Shown in pieces: positions 7,850-15,945 of a stretch of 34,027 nt of DNA. Under the pieces are notes generated by a model, which was not told the DNA's origin, did no database searches, and saw only the letters and a program-made list of their open reading frames with translations. Source of the stretch: Henriciella sp. (lineage in GTDB: Bacteria > Pseudomonadota > Alphaproteobacteria > Caulobacterales > Hyphomonadaceae); the NCBI GenBank assembly GCA_002733705.1, contig NVWP01000047.1, positions 1 to 34,027 of the forward strand. Direction: 5' to 3'. Within the stretch, counting starts at the first letter, position 1, and each line of letters begins with the position of its first letter. Position numbers and translations under genes: made by a program.

Positions 7850-8797
7850 ATGCACGCACTCTATACAGCAGCCCTCAGTTTTCCGGAGTTCGATCCGGCG
7901 CTGGTCGAGATTGGCGGCTTTCCGATCCGCTGGTATGCGCTGGCCTATATCGCGGGTCTCATTCTGGGCTGGCGCTATGCGGTCATGCTGGTCAAGCGCG
8001 AACGCCTCTGGGGTGGGACAAGCCCGGCGACGCCCGACGATATCGACGATATCCTGTTCTATGTGACGCTGGGCGTGATCCTTGGCGGGCGGATTGGCTA
8101 TATCTTTTTCTATCAGCTGCCCTTCCAGTTCGAGACCGTCCAACGCGACCCGTGGAGCCTGCTGCGCATCTGGGAAGGGGGCATGTCCTTCCATGGCGGC
8201 CTTCTAGGGGTCGCCATCGCCATCCTGGTTTCGGCAAAGATGCGGGGACTGAAACTCTTTCCGCTGGCCGATATCGCGGGCGTGGTGGCGCCCATCGGCA
8301 TATTCTTCGGCCGTTGCGCGAATTTCATCAATGCAGAGCTTTATGGCCGCCATACGGATGCACCGATCGGCATGATCTTTCCCGAGGCCAATACGGGCGG
8401 CACACCTTCGGCCTATGACTGGGCGGCCAATGAATGGGTGTATTGCCGCGACCAGAACCCGGCCTACCGGCTGTGCCAGCCGGAAATGCCGCGCCATCCG
8501 AGCCAGCTTTACGAAGCCTTCCTTGAGGGGCTCCTGCCATTCCTTGTGATCTCCATTCTGGTCTGGAGGTTCGGCCTGTTGAAACGCCGCGGTCTGGCGG
8601 CCGGCATCTTCCTGCTCTTCTATGCGGCGGGCCGTACAATTTCAGAACAGTTCCGGGAGCCTGACAGCTTTACCATGGGCGTGCTGCCGGACTGGGTCAC
8701 GATGGGCCAGCTTCTTTCCCTGCCGATGTGGATCGGCGGTGTCCTGCTGGTCTGGTACGGGCTTAGCCGGCCGCCTGCCGGCGCCGAGAGGGTATGA
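7850..8797 (+). CDS. lgt: Prolipoprotein diacylglyceryl transferase
   Basis: Lgt is the inner-membrane enzyme that transfers diacylglycerol from phosphatidylglycerol to the lipobox Cys of prolipoproteins, the first step of lipoprotein maturation. The 315-residue protein has several membrane segments. It shows the early IRWYALAYIAGLILGWRYA, the conserved SFHGGLLGV (about residue 113), and the signature region GRCANFINAELYGRHTD (about 149-165), matching the family's GRxxNFxNxExxGR. RHPSQLYEAFLEGL (about 222-235) is also typical. The window itself contains likely substrates (ModA and the lipoprotein at 31.9 kb). ATG 7850 was kept because the N-terminal helix starts right after it. Its final ATGA overlaps the next gene's start. 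Confidence 0.96.
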   Translation: MHALYTAALSFPEFDPALVEIGGFPIRWYALAYIAGLILGWRYAVMLVKRERLWGGTSPATPDDIDDILFYVTLGVILGGRIGYIFFYQLPFQFETVQRDPWSLLRIWEGGMSFHGGLLGVAIAILVSAKMRGLKLFPLADIAGVVAPIGIFFGRCANFINAELYGRHTDAPIGMIFPEANTGGTPSAYDWAANEWVYCRDQNPAYRLCQPEMPRHPSQLYEAFLEGLLPFLVISILVWRFGLLKRRGLAAGIFLLFYAAGRTISEQFREPDSFTMGVLPDWVTMGQLLSLPMWIGGVLLVWYGLSRPPAGAERV

Positions 8798-9843
8798 GCG
8801 GGCTGAAGTCCAAGCTGCTGAGACTGATCGAGGCGGGCGGGCCACTGCCCGTCTCTGCCTATATGAATACCTGCCTGCATGACCCGCAGTTCGGCTATTA
8901 TGCCACCCGCCCCGGCATTGGACGCGATTTCATCACGGCCCCTGAGATCAGTCAGGTTTTTGGCGAATTGCTTGGCCTCTGGAGCCTTCATGAGTGGCAG
9001 ATCCTGGGCGCGCCAGACCCTTTCTCCCTGATTGAGGTGGGCGCCGGACGCGGCACCATGATGGACGATATGATGCGCGCCATCGGTCAGGCGGGCGGCG
9101 GGCAGCGGTTTCAGCTCGCGATCAATGAGGCCAGCCCGGTCTATGCCGCCGCTCAGGAGGCGCGCCTTTCACAGTTTCACCCCGATTTTCTGGGGGCATT
9201 CAAATCGCTTGGCGAGCAGCCTTTCCTGCTGCTGGCCAATGAATGGCTCGATTGCCTGCCAGCGCGCCAGTTTGTGCAGGCTGGTGATGGCTGGCGCGAG
9301 CGGGTCGTCGGTCCAGGCGATGCGGACAACCTTGCCTTCGGCCTTGCGAGCGACAAGGCCGGTGAGCTGTCCGTAAAGCCTGCAGCAGATCAGGCGAATG
9401 TCGAAGTTCAGCCCGCCCTGGACACGCTGTGTGAAACCCTCTCGGACGCACTGAAATCGGTGAGGGGCCGCGCTCTCTTCATCGATTACGGGACAAGCGA
9501 GCGCGCGCCCGGGGACACGCTGCGGGCTTTCAGGGACGGCCGCCAGGTGGATCCGCTAGCCATGCCGGGCGAGAGCGACCTTACCGTGGATGTCGACTTC
9601 GGGCGGCTGGCGAGACTGGCGCGCGCCCGCGGGCTGGATGTCGCCGGTCCCATCGAGCAGGGCCCCTTCCTGATGGGGCTGGGCGCAGAAGCGCGCATGC
9701 AGGCGCTTATCAAGGCCAATCCCGCTCAGGATCAGGCGATCTATGAGGGTGTGCGCCGTCTGGTCGATCCGGCAGAGCTCGGCCGCCGGTTCAAGGTCAT
9801 CTGCCTCAGTGCGCCGGGCCTGCCGACGCCAGCCGGGTTCTAG
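8794..9843 (+). CDS. Class I SAM-dependent methyltransferase, MidA/NDUFAF7 family
   Basis: This 349-residue protein belongs to the MidA/NDUFAF7 family. The mitochondrial members methylate an arginine of a complex I subunit during NADH dehydrogenase assembly. It has the family N-terminus (YMNTCLHDPQFGYYATRPGIGRDFITAPEISQVFGELLG, about residues 23-62), the SAM-binding motif IEVGAGRGTMMDD (about 79-91), LLLANEWLDCLPARQF (about 146-161), and FIDYGTSERAPGDTLRAF (about 229-246). It overlaps lgt by four bases (ATGA), so the two are co-translated; the lgt-methyltransferase pairing is, as I recall it, widespread in Alphaproteobacteria. A bacterial complex I role is inferred from the family, since no complex I gene is in the window. 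Confidence 0.9.
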   Translation: MSGLKSKLLRLIEAGGPLPVSAYMNTCLHDPQFGYYATRPGIGRDFITAPEISQVFGELLGLWSLHEWQILGAPDPFSLIEVGAGRGTMMDDMMRAIGQAGGGQRFQLAINEASPVYAAAQEARLSQFHPDFLGAFKSLGEQPFLLLANEWLDCLPARQFVQAGDGWRERVVGPGDADNLAFGLASDKAGELSVKPAADQANVEVQPALDTLCETLSDALKSVRGRALFIDYGTSERAPGDTLRAFRDGRQVDPLAMPGESDLTVDVDFGRLARLARARGLDVAGPIEQGPFLMGLGAEARMQALIKANPAQDQAIYEGVRRLVDPAELGRRFKVICLSAPGLPTPAGF

Positions 9844-9849
9844 CGGCCC

Positions 9850-11163
9850 TCAGAGCGGCAGGCGCAGGCGTACACGCAGGCCCCCGAGCGGGCTGTCTTC
9901 CAGCCTTATGTCACCGCCATGCTGTCGCGCCGTGTCGCGCGCGATGGAGAGGCCAAGCCCGGTGCCCGGTACGTTCTGGTTCCGGGAGGCATCGAGCCGG
10001 TGGAAAGGCTTGAAGGCATCGGCGCGCTGGTCTTCGGGGATGCCGGGACCGTCATCATCGACAATAAGCTCGACAAGGTGAGGCCCCTGCATGACCTCCA
10101 CTTCCACCTCGTCTGCAAAGCCCTGGGCATTCGAGATGATGTTGGAGACAGCCCGCCGGATCAGCCCCTGACGGCCGGAGAGCGTGACAGGGTCACTCTG
10201 GCGGATTCTGGCACGTCCACCCAGCGAGGCGACGGTTTCGCTGACAAGGGTGTCAAAGCGAAACTCCGAAGGCGCCTCGCCGGCCTTTCCGCTGGCGAAA
10301 GCGAGATATTCGTCCAGCATGGCCGACATCTCCTGGATGTCCTGCCGGGCCTCTTCGAGTTCCGGAGAGTCATCCATCATGGCGAGCTGGAGCTTCAGCC
10401 GGGTGAGCGGCGTTCGCAGGTCGTGGCTGATGCCGGCGAGCATCGTGGTGCGCTCCTCGGCGAAGGCGGTCAGGCGCGTGCGCATATTTATGACCGCGCG
10501 GGCCGCATCGCGGATTTCTGTCGCGCCTGAGGGGCGGTAGTCGCCGCCATCGCCGCCCCGGCCATAGGCTTTCGCCGCTTCGGTGAGACGGAGGATCGAG
10601 CGGACCTGATTGCGCAGGAAGCCAAGTGCAAGCGCAATGAGAATGCCGCTCGCCCCGATCACCCAGACGATAAAGATATGGCCGGTGGTCGAGAAGGTCC
10701 GGTCGCGCTCGGCGATAAAGCGGATAACGTCATTGCCGTCCTGGACAAGGATCTCAACCGTCTCGCCATAGCCGGAAATATCGAACCAGAACGGCTCCTC
10801 CAGGGCGACATCGAGCTCGCGGGAAAGGATTTCATCGAGCGCGGTGAAAAAAAGCTGCTTTTGTTCCGTCGGCAGGCTCACACCTTCCAGCACGGTCACA
10901 TCCAGCTGCATCTCCTGGCGCGCATCTTCGCGCAGCATGTCGAACTGGTCCGGATAGCGGTCGCGAAGCCCGACCATGAAACTGATCTCGCTTGCCATGG
11001 TCTGGCTGAGCTTGCGTGAGGTGTGGCGCCAGTGGCTGTCATAGAAAATATAGGTCACCGCCGTCAGAAGCAGGATCACGGGGAGGATCACCATCAGCAC
11101 CGAACGCGGATAGAGGCCGCGTGGGGTAATGTCGCGAAGACGCAGATGAAAGAGGCGTTTCAT
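9850..11163 (-). CDS. EnvZ-like sensor histidine kinase
   Basis: This 437-residue membrane kinase probably phosphorylates the OmpR-type regulator encoded 65 bases upstream. Transmembrane helix 1 is about residues 21-41 and helix 2 about 163-183, enclosing a periplasmic domain of some 120 residues. A HAMP segment follows. The phospho-accepting His247 sits in GISHDLRTPLTRL. The ATPase domain shows an N-box (RRAVSNIISNAQGF), VDDDGPGIP and GTGLGLSIA. The periplasmic domain and HDLRTPLTRLK box are EnvZ-like. ATG 11163 follows GAGG closely. The stop is six bases from the convergent methyltransferase stop. The stimulus is unknown; with the MarR and OmpR genes it forms a three-gene regulatory operon. 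Confidence 0.93.
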   Translation of the reverse strand: MKRLFHLRLRDITPRGLYPRSVLMVILPVILLLTAVTYIFYDSHWRHTSRKLSQTMASEISFMVGLRDRYPDQFDMLREDARQEMQLDVTVLEGVSLPTEQKQLFFTALDEILSRELDVALEEPFWFDISGYGETVEILVQDGNDVIRFIAERDRTFSTTGHIFIVWVIGASGILIALALGFLRNQVRSILRLTEAAKAYGRGGDGGDYRPSGATEIRDAARAVINMRTRLTAFAEERTTMLAGISHDLRTPLTRLKLQLAMMDDSPELEEARQDIQEMSAMLDEYLAFASGKAGEAPSEFRFDTLVSETVASLGGRARIRQSDPVTLSGRQGLIRRAVSNIISNAQGFADEVEVEVMQGPHLVELIVDDDGPGIPEDQRADAFKPFHRLDASRNQNVPGTGLGLSIARDTARQHGGDIRLEDSPLGGLRVRLRLPL

Positions 11164-11228
11164 TCGCCTCTAGCCTTAGCCGGGGCGGAGGGTTTGGCAA
11201 AGCGCGCAGATGAGGGTTGCTGGACCTG

Positions 11229-11906
11229 TCAGTCCGGCATCAGACGGTAGCCGACGCCGCGCACCGTCTGGATATGAACAGGCTGTTTCGGGTCTGGCTC
11301 GATCTTGCGGCGAAGCCGGGTGACCTGCACGTCGATGGAGCGTTCGGTACTGTTGGGCGACCTTGAGGCAAGCTCCTCCCGGCTGACGGGTTCGCCCGCG
11401 CGGCTGGCAAGCATGGAGAGAAGCTGAAGCTCCGCCTCGGTCAGCCTGACGCGCTGGTCGCCGGAGGTGAGCTCGCCCCGTTTGGCGTTGAAGACGAGGC
11501 CCGACATCTCGATTTCTTCCGGCGGTGGCTCGACATGCGTGCGGCGAAGGATCGCACCGAGACGAAGGAGCAGCTCCTCCGGCTCAAAAGGTTTGGCAAG
11601 ATAATCGTCCGCGCCGGCCTTGAGCCCTTCGATCCTGTCGCTGGTCTCACCGCGCGCCGTCAGCAGCAGGACGGGGGTGTCCTTTCCCGTCCTGCGCAGG
11701 TCCGACAGAAGATCGATGCCCGATTCGCCCGGCATCATGATGTCCAGAATGCCGAGGTCGAAGTCGAATGTCGTCATCAGTTTCCGTGCGCTGGCCGCGT
11801 CCGATGCCGCCGTGACGCGATAACCGCTGCGGGTCAGATATTTCTTCAGCAGCGTGCGGATGCGGTCATCATCATCAACCACGAGTATATGCTGGGCCTC
11901 GGTCAT
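11229..11906 (-). CDS. OmpR-family response regulator (PetR-like)
   Basis: This 225-residue DNA-binding response regulator has the acidic pocket at D11/D12, phospho-acceptor D55 in GILDIMMPG, T83 in LLLTARGE and K105 in DYLAKPFEPEE. The C-terminal winged helix includes LTEAELQLLSMLASRAGEPVSREEL, RSIDVQVTRLRRKIEPDP and the terminal VRGVGYRLMP. It overlaps the upstream MarR gene by four bases (ATGA). A MarR-like gene coupled to an OmpR-type regulator matches the petP-petR pair of Rhodobacter, where PetR is needed for growth and cytochrome bc1 expression. That assignment rests on arrangement and is inference. The partner kinase is the next gene. Confidence 0.94.
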   Translation of the reverse strand: MTEAQHILVVDDDDRIRTLLKKYLTRSGYRVTAASDAASARKLMTTFDFDLGILDIMMPGESGIDLLSDLRRTGKDTPVLLLTARGETSDRIEGLKAGADDYLAKPFEPEELLLRLGAILRRTHVEPPPEEIEMSGLVFNAKRGELTSGDQRVRLTEAELQLLSMLASRAGEPVSREELASRSPNSTERSIDVQVTRLRRKIEPDPKQPVHIQTVRGVGYRLMPD

Positions 11907-12379
11907 TTCGTCAGGGCCTCCAGGACAGCGCGCGTCCCCGAAACGGCGTTGGCGCCTGCATCCCGGTAGGCTTCGCGCAGGGCTGAGCGCAGCTGCTCGA
12001 CCAGCGGGCGCAGCAGCGCTTCGCCTTCTGGTGAAACTGTCAGGCGGCGCCGGCGCGCATCGCGGCCGCCCTGGCGCTTCACGATGAGGGATTCCTTGTC
12101 GAGCTCTCCAAGAAGGCGCGCGAGGGTCGGGGTCGTCGCCCCCGTCAGGTCTCGCAATTCGCTGACCGTAAGGTCGGGTTCGAACCGGATGGTCATGAGC
12201 AGCCTAAGGCTGGTGGCGCTAAGCCCGGTCGGCTTCTGGGCCTTGCGCGTAATGGTCGCGATGATGCGCTCACTGGCCAGCAGGAGCGCAATACCATTGT
12301 CGAGCTCTTCCTCCCTGAGAAAGAGTCGCGGGTCGACCCGCCCCGTTTCGCCCGGCTTCTGGTTGACTTCGGATGCCAC
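11903..12379 (-). CDS. MarR-family transcriptional regulator (PetP-like)
   Basis: This 158-residue winged-helix regulator has an N-terminal extension of about 25 residues, a dimerisation helix, and the MarR core SELRDLTGATTPTLARLLGELDKESLIVKR (about residues 74-103). The wing motif GGRDARRRRLTVSPEGEALL follows (about 105-124). The start is GTG 12379; no ATG is available and no strong ribosome binding site is visible, so the exact start is uncertain. It is divergent from ilvE across 53 bases, a likely place for autoregulation and control of ilvE. Its last codons overlap the OmpR-type gene. PetP of Rhodobacter is a MarR-like protein in the same arrangement. Confidence 0.9.
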   Translation of the reverse strand: MASEVNQKPGETGRVDPRLFLREEELDNGIALLLASERIIATITRKAQKPTGLSATSLRLLMTIRFEPDLTVSELRDLTGATTPTLARLLGELDKESLIVKRQGGRDARRRRLTVSPEGEALLRPLVEQLRSALREAYRDAGANAVSGTRAVLEALTK

Positions 12380-12432
12380 AATCTGAGAATGGAACGGTTT
12401 TCCGGTAAGAGTTCAAGCAAGGACGAGAAATA

Positions 12433-13323
12433 ATGGCCGACGCATCCACACCGTATCATGATCGAGATGGATACATCTGGATGGATGGCAAGTTCGTACC
12501 TTGGCGTGAAACCACGATTCACGTCCTGACGCACGGCCTTCATTATGCGTCCTCTGTCTTTGAGGGCGAGCGCGCCTATGGCGGGCATATCTTCGAATCG
12601 CGCAAGCATTCTGAACGTCTTGCCCGCTCTGCCCGCATTCTCGGTTTCGAGCTGCCCTACACGGTCGATGAGATCGAGAAGGCCAAGCAGGAAACGCTGG
12701 CGAAATCGGGTCTCGAGAATGCCTATGTGCGCGCCTTCGCCTGGCGCGGGTCGGAAATGATGGGTGTCTCGGCGCAGAACAACAAGATCCATGTCGCCAT
12801 CGCCGTCTGGCACTGGGGCGACTATTTTGCCGACAAGATGAAGGGCATCGCGATGACGCATGCCCAGTGGCGCCGCCCCGATCCGGCCACCGCCCCTTGC
12901 GAGGCGAAGGCTGCGGGCCTCTACATGATCTGCACGCTGTCCAAGCATGCGGCAGAAAAGGATGGCTTTGCCGATGCTCTGATGCTGGACTGGCGCGGTC
13001 ATGTGGCCGAGGCGACCGGCGCCAACATCTTCTTCCTGCGCGACGGCGCCCTGCATACGCCGACCCCGGACTGCTTCCTGAACGGGATCACCCGGCAGAC
13101 GGCGATCAAGCTCGCCAAGGCGCGCCAGATCGAGATTGTCGAGCGCACCATCATGCCTGAGGAGCTTTCGACGTTCTCCGAATGCTTCATCACGGGCACG
13201 GCGGCAGAAATCACGCCCGTCCGCTCCATTGGTGAGGCGTCCTACACGCCGGGGAATGTGACCGAAGCGCTCGTGACCGACTATTCGGACCTGGTGCATG
13301 GCAAGATCACGATGCCGGCCTAG
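12433..13323 (+). CDS. ilvE: Branched-chain amino acid aminotransferase
   Basis: This PLP-dependent fold-type IV enzyme interconverts valine, leucine and isoleucine with their 2-oxo acids using glutamate/2-oxoglutarate. The 296-residue length is standard. Hallmarks are the N-terminal IWMDGKFVPWRETTIHVLTHGLHYASSVFEGERAY (about 15-49), the PLP-binding Lys159 in CEAKAAGLYM, and Glu193 in HVAEATGANIFF, the usual second PLP contact. ITRQTAIKLAKARQIEIVERTI and the late CFITGTAAEITPV complete the pattern. ATG 12433 is preceded by an AAGGA site at about ten bases. It is divergent from the MarR-OmpR-kinase operon. Its TAG stop directly abuts the stop of the convergent phosphatase gene. Confidence 0.95.
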   Translation: MADASTPYHDRDGYIWMDGKFVPWRETTIHVLTHGLHYASSVFEGERAYGGHIFESRKHSERLARSARILGFELPYTVDEIEKAKQETLAKSGLENAYVRAFAWRGSEMMGVSAQNNKIHVAIAVWHWGDYFADKMKGIAMTHAQWRRPDPATAPCEAKAAGLYMICTLSKHAAEKDGFADALMLDWRGHVAEATGANIFFLRDGALHTPTPDCFLNGITRQTAIKLAKARQIEIVERTIMPEELSTFSECFITGTAAEITPVRSIGEASYTPGNVTEALVTDYSDLVHGKITMPA

Positions 13324-14202
13324 CTAGCTATCGGCTTCCAGACGCACCAGGACGGCGCTTGCATCGTCCTCTGACTTGACGCGCGGCGCGGCCCTGCAAT
13401 CGGGGTCGGCCGCCTCAAGGGCGCGAAGCTCCTCGTAAAGCGGCTCCAGCCCGCCGCTCATGGCCGCATCGAGAAGCGTTTCCGGCGTATAGGCGTGGAA
13501 ATGGTCGATGAGGCGGGCGAACCCGTCCGTCATCATGATCATGATAGCCGGGCTGCGCAGGCAGAGCGTCTGCTCATTCAAGTGGCTAGCCGCTTCGGGC
13601 ATGATGGAAAAAATCCAGTAGCCATCCGGCCGGTTCATTCTGGCGCGCCGCTCACGTAGATAACTGCGCAGTGCCTCGCGGGCGCTTTCACTTGTATCGC
13701 CGCGAAAGGCCTCGAAATCTTGCAGCGCCGCCGCATCCGACCCACCATCGGCGAGATCGCCGACAATGTGCAGCAGGCCGCTCGATTCGCGGACAATGGC
13801 GGTGCAATCGCCCAGACCTGAGAACCGAAGGTGCAGGCGGTGGCCGCTCTGCTCCCAGCCGCAATAGAGCGCGGCGGCGGAGGGAATGGCATAGTCGGGG
13901 ACCGACAGGCGCGCGGTTTCGACGAGATAGTCGTCGCGTACGCGCCCTATGATCCGGCGCATGGCAACCCGCAGCGGTTCAGTCGTCTGCGGCAGCTGCG
14001 CGAACAGTTCATCCAGCCGTGCCGCGAGCCAGGCCGCATCGCTGCCCGCGCCGCTGATATAGTTTGTCTCGCCCACGCCCGTGGCGCCATCGATGACCCA
14101 TGCATGCCCGCTTGAGGTCCCCGCGGCCCCATTTGCGCGGTCGTCGTTCGGCGTGCGGCCGCCGGGCCGGGACAGCGACTGAACATGAGGGAGCGCGGGC
14201 AT
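13324..14202 (-). CDS. PP2C-like serine/threonine phosphatase
   Basis: This 292-residue protein looks like a PPM/PP2C-family metal-dependent phosphatase. It carries the metal-binding motif WVIDGATGVG (about residues 35-44), a central RFSGLGDCTAIVRE, MIMMTDGFARLIDHF late in the protein (the second metal Asp), and a C-terminal SEDDASAVLVRLE that replaces the usual DNxT motif. The start at ATG 14202 (MPALPHVQS) was preferred: the frame stays open upstream, but the residues there are low-complexity and unlike the family. A weak AGGA lies far upstream, so initiation is not certain. No kinase or anti-sigma partner is adjacent. The target is unknown. The stop abuts the ilvE stop (TAGCTA). Confidence 0.82.
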   Translation of the reverse strand: MPALPHVQSLSRPGGRTPNDDRANGAAGTSSGHAWVIDGATGVGETNYISGAGSDAAWLAARLDELFAQLPQTTEPLRVAMRRIIGRVRDDYLVETARLSVPDYAIPSAAALYCGWEQSGHRLHLRFSGLGDCTAIVRESSGLLHIVGDLADGGSDAAALQDFEAFRGDTSESAREALRSYLRERRARMNRPDGYWIFSIMPEAASHLNEQTLCLRSPAIMIMMTDGFARLIDHFHAYTPETLLDAAMSGGLEPLYEELRALEAADPDCRAAPRVKSEDDASAVLVRLEADS

Positions 14203-14331
14203 GATTCGTCTATGATGCGAGTCCTCAACAGATTTGCGTCTATGGCGTGACGTTTTTCTGTCATCTCGCCGGTTGTCTTCGAAAGGGCCCGCATCTGTGA
14301 TAAGGTGTAGAAAAATCGAAGGAGGTTCACC

Positions 14332-14493
14332 ATCGCCGGGAAACTGAATTCCAGCCGCTCGACCCAGACGCTCAAACGCCTGAAAAGGCTGAAAGCGGTT
14401 TATGGGGCGCCGCAAAATCTGCGCCGCAAGCTTGGCCTCAAGCGCCGCTCCCTCACCCCCAGCCAGAAGCTGATCCGCATGTTCAGCCGTTAG
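14332..14493 (+). CDS. Small, highly basic protein with apparent ATC start codon
   Basis: I do not recognise this ORF. A textbook AAGGAGG site (14319-14325) is followed six bases later by ATC (14332), and the frame runs to TAG at 14491-14493, giving 53 residues. No ATG, GTG or TTG exists in frame between the upstream TAG (14308-14310) and codon 50. The product has 16 Lys/Arg and no Asp or Glu, with LKRLKRLK (14-21), LRRKLGLKRR (30-39) and SQKLIRMFSR at the end. This suggests an RNA- or DNA-binding peptide. A possible promoter is TTGTCT (14273-14278) with TGTGAT 17 bases later, and a strong terminator follows. The alternatives are initiation at ATC, a mutated ATG, or a non-coding RNA. Confidence 0.55.
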   Translation: MAGKLNSSRSTQTLKRLKRLKAVYGAPQNLRRKLGLKRRSLTPSQKLIRMFSR

Positions 14494-14510
14494 GCGAGAG
14501 GGTCAGACAG

Positions 14511-14550
14511 AAAAAAGCCGCCCCGGTTTTCCGGAGCGGCTTTTCTTTTT
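14511..14550. terminator. Bidirectional intrinsic terminator
   Basis: Arms 14513-14526 and 14531-14544 pair over a TTTT loop with a single mismatch, forming a 14-bp stem rich in G and C. TTTTCTTTTT follows on the plus strand and a run of A (T on the other strand) precedes it, so it can end both the small basic ORF and the peroxiredoxin transcript. Confidence 0.92.
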
Positions 14551-14565
14551 GCTTGCGCAGGGTGT

Positions 14566-15201
14566 TTATTTATCCGGCTGCGGCGTGGTGCGCAGATAAG
14601 GCTTGATCGTCTTGTAGCCCTTCGGAAACATCTTGTCGGCGTCCTCATCGGAGACGCTCGGCACGATGATGACATCCTCACCGACCTGCCAGTTCACAGG
14701 TGTCGCCACCTTGTAGCCATCGGTCAGTTGCAGGCTGTCGATCAGGCGCAGGATCTCATCGAAATTGCGCCCGGCGCTCGGCGGATAGATGATCGAGGCG
14801 CGGATCTTCTTGTTCGGGTCGATCACATAGACGGCCCGCACAGTCACTTTCGCATCGGCATTGGGATGGATCATGTTGTAGAGGGTCGCGACCTTGCGGT
14901 CAGGGTCGGCGATCAGCGGAAATTCCACCTTGGCGCCCTGTGTTTCCTCGACATCCTTGATCCAGTTCTTGTGGTCCTCAAGGCTGTCGGCAGAAATCAC
15001 GATCGCCTTGGCGCCGCGCTCGGCCAGCTTGTCCTTGAGTTTCGCCGTGTAGCCGATCTCTGTGGTGCAGACGGGGGTGAAGTCTGCAGGGTGGGAGAGA
15101 AAGACAACCCAGTCATCGCCGATCCAGTCGTGAAAGCTGATCTTGCCTTCAGTTGTTTCGGCCTCGAAATCCGGTGCGGTATCACCTAGCAGAAGGCTCA
15201 T
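14566..15201 (-). CDS. 1-Cys peroxiredoxin (Prx6 type)
   Basis: This 211-residue thiol peroxidase reduces hydrogen peroxide and organic hydroperoxides in the cytoplasm. The peroxidatic Cys45 lies in the conserved ADFTPVCTTE motif with Thr42 in place. No second cysteine exists in the protein, so it is a 1-Cys enzyme that needs an outside reductant. The Prx6-type C-terminal part is present, with IIYPPSAGRNFDEILRLIDS (about residues 136-155), then TPVNWQVGEDVIIVPSVSDEDA and the MFPKGYKTIKPYLRTTPQP tail. ATG 15201 follows GGAG at six bases. It stands alone, bounded by a strong terminator, with the SixA-like gene divergent across 124 bases. Confidence 0.95.
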   Translation of the reverse strand: MSLLLGDTAPDFEAETTEGKISFHDWIGDDWVVFLSHPADFTPVCTTEIGYTAKLKDKLAERGAKAIVISADSLEDHKNWIKDVEETQGAKVEFPLIADPDRKVATLYNMIHPNADAKVTVRAVYVIDPNKKIRASIIYPPSAGRNFDEILRLIDSLQLTDGYKVATPVNWQVGEDVIIVPSVSDEDADKMFPKGYKTIKPYLRTTPQPDK

Positions 15202-15325
15202 GGCATTCTCCGTTGATTGCTATATCTTCGCGAACTCACATTGGCTCTGGCGGGCGAGAGGACAAGTTTCGGGTGCTGATTTCGGTCTTTAATTTTACTA
15301 AGGCTGCCGGGGCCGGCCAGCTCGC

Positions 15326-15844
15326 ATGAGACGTCTGATCCTTCTGCGGCACGCCAAGACGGAAATCTGGCATGAGGGCCTGTCGGACCGCGACCGCAAA
15401 CTCGTCGAGCGCGGCCATCAGGATGCAGAGACCGTAGCTGCTCAACTTGATGCCATTGGATGGGCGCCGGATCATGCACTGGTCTCGACCGCGCGGCGCA
15501 CCCGTGAAACCTGGCGCCATGTCCATGAGGTGTTTCCAGCGTGCGATGTAAAGCTGTCTGACAGTCTCTATCTCGCCAGTGTTCCCACCCTCACAGACCT
15601 TGTCGCACAAGCGGCGAACGCGTGTTCAACCCTCATCGTGATCGGCCACAATCCTGGCCTTCATGACCTCGCCGTTGCGATCATGCGAAAGTCAGGCGCG
15701 AGTGATCCAAGAGTGGCCCGCAAGCTTGAAGAGAAGCTGCCCACGGGTACGGCTGTTCTGTTTGAGTCCGATGAGGACGAGACCTTCATTCCGGTGCATT
15801 TCCGCATGACAGGCTGGGTAAGGCGCAAGGCGCTCCTCTCCTGA
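15326..15844 (+). CDS. SixA-like histidine phosphatase
   Basis: This 172-residue cytoplasmic protein of the histidine phosphatase superfamily resembles SixA, which removes phosphate from histidine-phosphotransfer domains. The catalytic RHA motif is at the N-terminus (LILLRHAKTE, His9), followed by DRKLVERGHQDAETVA and the VSTARRTRETW segment (about 53-63). The second catalytic His is in IVIGHNPGLHDLA (about 108-120). ATG 15326 lacks a normally spaced ribosome binding site. Instead AAGG at 15300-15303 is separated from the start by a GC-rich hairpin (15303-15321) that may bring it close. A terminator follows directly. Confidence 0.9.
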   Translation: MRRLILLRHAKTEIWHEGLSDRDRKLVERGHQDAETVAAQLDAIGWAPDHALVSTARRTRETWRHVHEVFPACDVKLSDSLYLASVPTLTDLVAQAANACSTLIVIGHNPGLHDLAVAIMRKSGASDPRVARKLEEKLPTGTAVLFESDEDETFIPVHFRMTGWVRRKALLS

Positions 15845-15851
15845 ACGCGAA

Positions 15852-15885
15852 AACCGCCCTGCCGGGCGGGGCAGGGCGGTTCGTT
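15852..15885. terminator. Bidirectional terminator hairpin
   Basis: A perfect 12-bp inverted repeat, AACCGCCCTGCC (15852-15863) with its complement at 15870-15881, encloses a six-base loop only eight bases after the SixA-like stop. The T-tract is short on the plus strand (CGTTT) and TTTT on the minus strand. It can also serve the small gene at 15946-16140, which points toward it. Confidence 0.85.
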
Positions 15886-15945
15886 TCAGGGCTCCCAGGC
15901 GGGTCTGGGGTGCGACGAGAGTGCCCCGCCGGGAACGCCTGATCC

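Noticed and set aside
14203-14415. N-terminal extension of the PP2C-like protein by 71 codons
   Set aside because: The extra residues are Arg/Pro-rich, unlike the family, and overlap the small basic ORF; ATG 14202 fits better.
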